NCBI RefSeq assembly: GCF_003664325.1
Contig: NZ_RCDA01000001.1
Coordinates: 682,001 to 746,000 of the forward strand
Source of the DNA: Alkalispirillum mobile
GTDB lineage: Bacteria > Pseudomonadota > Gammaproteobacteria > Nitrococcales > Halorhodospiraceae
Direction: 5' to 3'
DNA length: 64,000 bases
The notes beneath the pieces are model-generated. The model was not told the DNA's origin. It saw only the letters and a program-made list of their open reading frames with translations, and ran no database searches. Position 1 is the stretch's first letter. Every line of letters starts with the position of its first letter. Shown here in pieces: positions 63,468 through 64,000 of the stretch. The position numbers and the translations under genes were made by a program.

Positions 63468-64000
63468 ATGCTGTTTTTCATCGCCATCCTGGCAGCGGCG
63501 CTTTACCTCGTGGCCGGTGGTCTGCTGCTCCAGGGGTTGGTACGCGGCAAGACGGATGCCTTGCGCCGAAACCTGCCCCTGTGGCTTGCCGCTGGCGGTG
63601 CACTGCTCCATGCGATCGTCGCTTGGTCGGCGGTATGGACCGACGCCGGACTCAACCTGGGCTTTTTCAATGCCTGGGCGGTGGTCAGCCTATTCATGGT
63701 GGCGGGGATGCTGGTGGCCACCAGCCGCCTGCCCGTCTGCCACCTGGGGATCATCCTGCTGCCCATGGCCGCCCTGGGCGTTTTACTGGCCTGTACCGCG
63801 GACTGCGGCACGCCGGTGCCCCGCGAGCCTGGGGTGGACGCCCACATCATCAGCTCCATGTTGGCCTACAGCACCCTGGGCCTCGGGGCCATACAGGCGG
63901 TGATCCTCGCCGTGCTGGATTACCGCCTGCGCCACCGCCAGATGGGCGGTTTCGTGCGCCAACTCCCCGCCCTGCACACCATGGAAAAGCAGCTGTTCGG
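63468..64000 (+). CDS. CcsA/HemX-family inner-membrane protein, N-terminal part (runs off window)
   Basis: About 177 codons are visible from the ATG at 63468. The protein starts with a hydrophobic helix (MLFFIAILAAALYLVAGGLL), then a basic loop and further helices at about 40-58, 68-85 and 90-110, with AYSTLGLGAIQAVILA near 135-155. This is the YpjD/CcsA-like layout of the protein usually divergent from ffh. Annotated as a cytochrome c assembly protein, though the E. coli relative YpjD/CorE is unresolved. The WWD motif, if present, would be beyond the edge. Confidence 0.82.
   Translation, partial: MLFFIAILAAALYLVAGGLLLQGLVRGKTDALRRNLPLWLAAGGALLHAIVAWSAVWTDAGLNLGFFNAWAVVSLFMVAGMLVATSRLPVCHLGIILLPMAALGVLLACTADCGTPVPREPGVDAHIISSMLAYSTLGLGAIQAVILAVLDYRLRHRQMGGFVRQLPALHTMEKQLF

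Overview
The window is about 64 kb of GC-rich, densely coding chromosome from a gammaproteobacterium. Signs of this are the dnaK-dnaJ-dapB order next to hrcA-grpE and recN/nadK, the ratA-rnfH/smpB/ssrA neighbourhood, bamE beside fur, a tmRNA tag identical to that of E. coli (ANDENYALAA), and sigma32-, sigma54- and sigma28-type promoters. The gene content (cbb3 oxidase, glycolate oxidase, NnrS, a haem-c chemoreceptor, acidic proteins) fits an Ectothiorhodospiraceae-like bacterium of the Alkalilimnicola/Halorhodospira type. That placement is inference, not proof. No phage, insertion sequence, CRISPR array, rRNA or tRNA was seen; the only RNA genes found are tmRNA and one candidate small RNA.

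Layout. 1-6.6 kb: the cbb3 oxidase operon ccoNOQP-(small membrane protein)-ccoGHI on the minus strand, with an FNR-type box centred at -41.5. 6.8-10.7 kb: a MoxR / DUF58 / transglutaminase operon, then a glycerophosphodiesterase. 11.5-13.6 kb: a lone iscR, a DUF1249 protein and a PEP-CTERM surface protein with a sigma54 promoter. 13.7-17.1 kb: divergent ppsR and ppsA. 17.2-22.4 kb: a small unknown gene, glcDEF with a terminator between glcD and glcE, and a RhdA-type rhodanese. 22.4-28.4 kb: the heat-shock cluster hrcA-grpE-dnaK-dnaJ-dapB with two sigma32 promoters. 28.5-33.8 kb: nadK, recN, fur, bamE, ratA-rnfH, smpB and tmRNA. 33.8-37.6 kb: an unassigned ATP-grasp ligase and zinc peptidase, divergent from a cysteine-rich MarR regulator and an unknown gene. 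37.7-41 kb: modABC and ybaK. 41-49.2 kb: a divergent sigma54-controlled cluster (rubredoxin-reductase fusion, acyl-CoA-dehydrogenase-like enzyme, OsmC, ABC importer, NifA-like activator). 49.2-55.6 kb: a small unknown gene, dgt, a GAF-PAS-GGDEF-EAL protein, a DUF2237 protein, a DGC protein and nnrS. 55.5-58.3 kb: LysR, MFS and GST genes. 58.4 kb: a candidate CsrB/RsmY-like RNA. 58.6-64 kb: an SLC13 transporter, a haem-c chemoreceptor with a sigma28 promoter, ffh and a CcsA-like protein.

The two most interesting items are (1) a ~162-nt GGA-hairpin RNA behind a Crp/Fnr-type operator, a candidate oxygen- or NO-responsive CsrA sponge, and (2) the 41-49 kb cluster, which has three sigma54 -24/-12 promoters and encodes its own likely activator; its substrate is unknown. 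The ATP-grasp/zinc-peptidase/Cys-MarR locus is a third candidate for an undescribed pathway. Low-oxygen and NO themes recur (ccoN box, NsrR-like site at nnrS, Crp/Fnr box at the RNA, haem chemoreceptor), which suggests a facultative or microaerobic life style.
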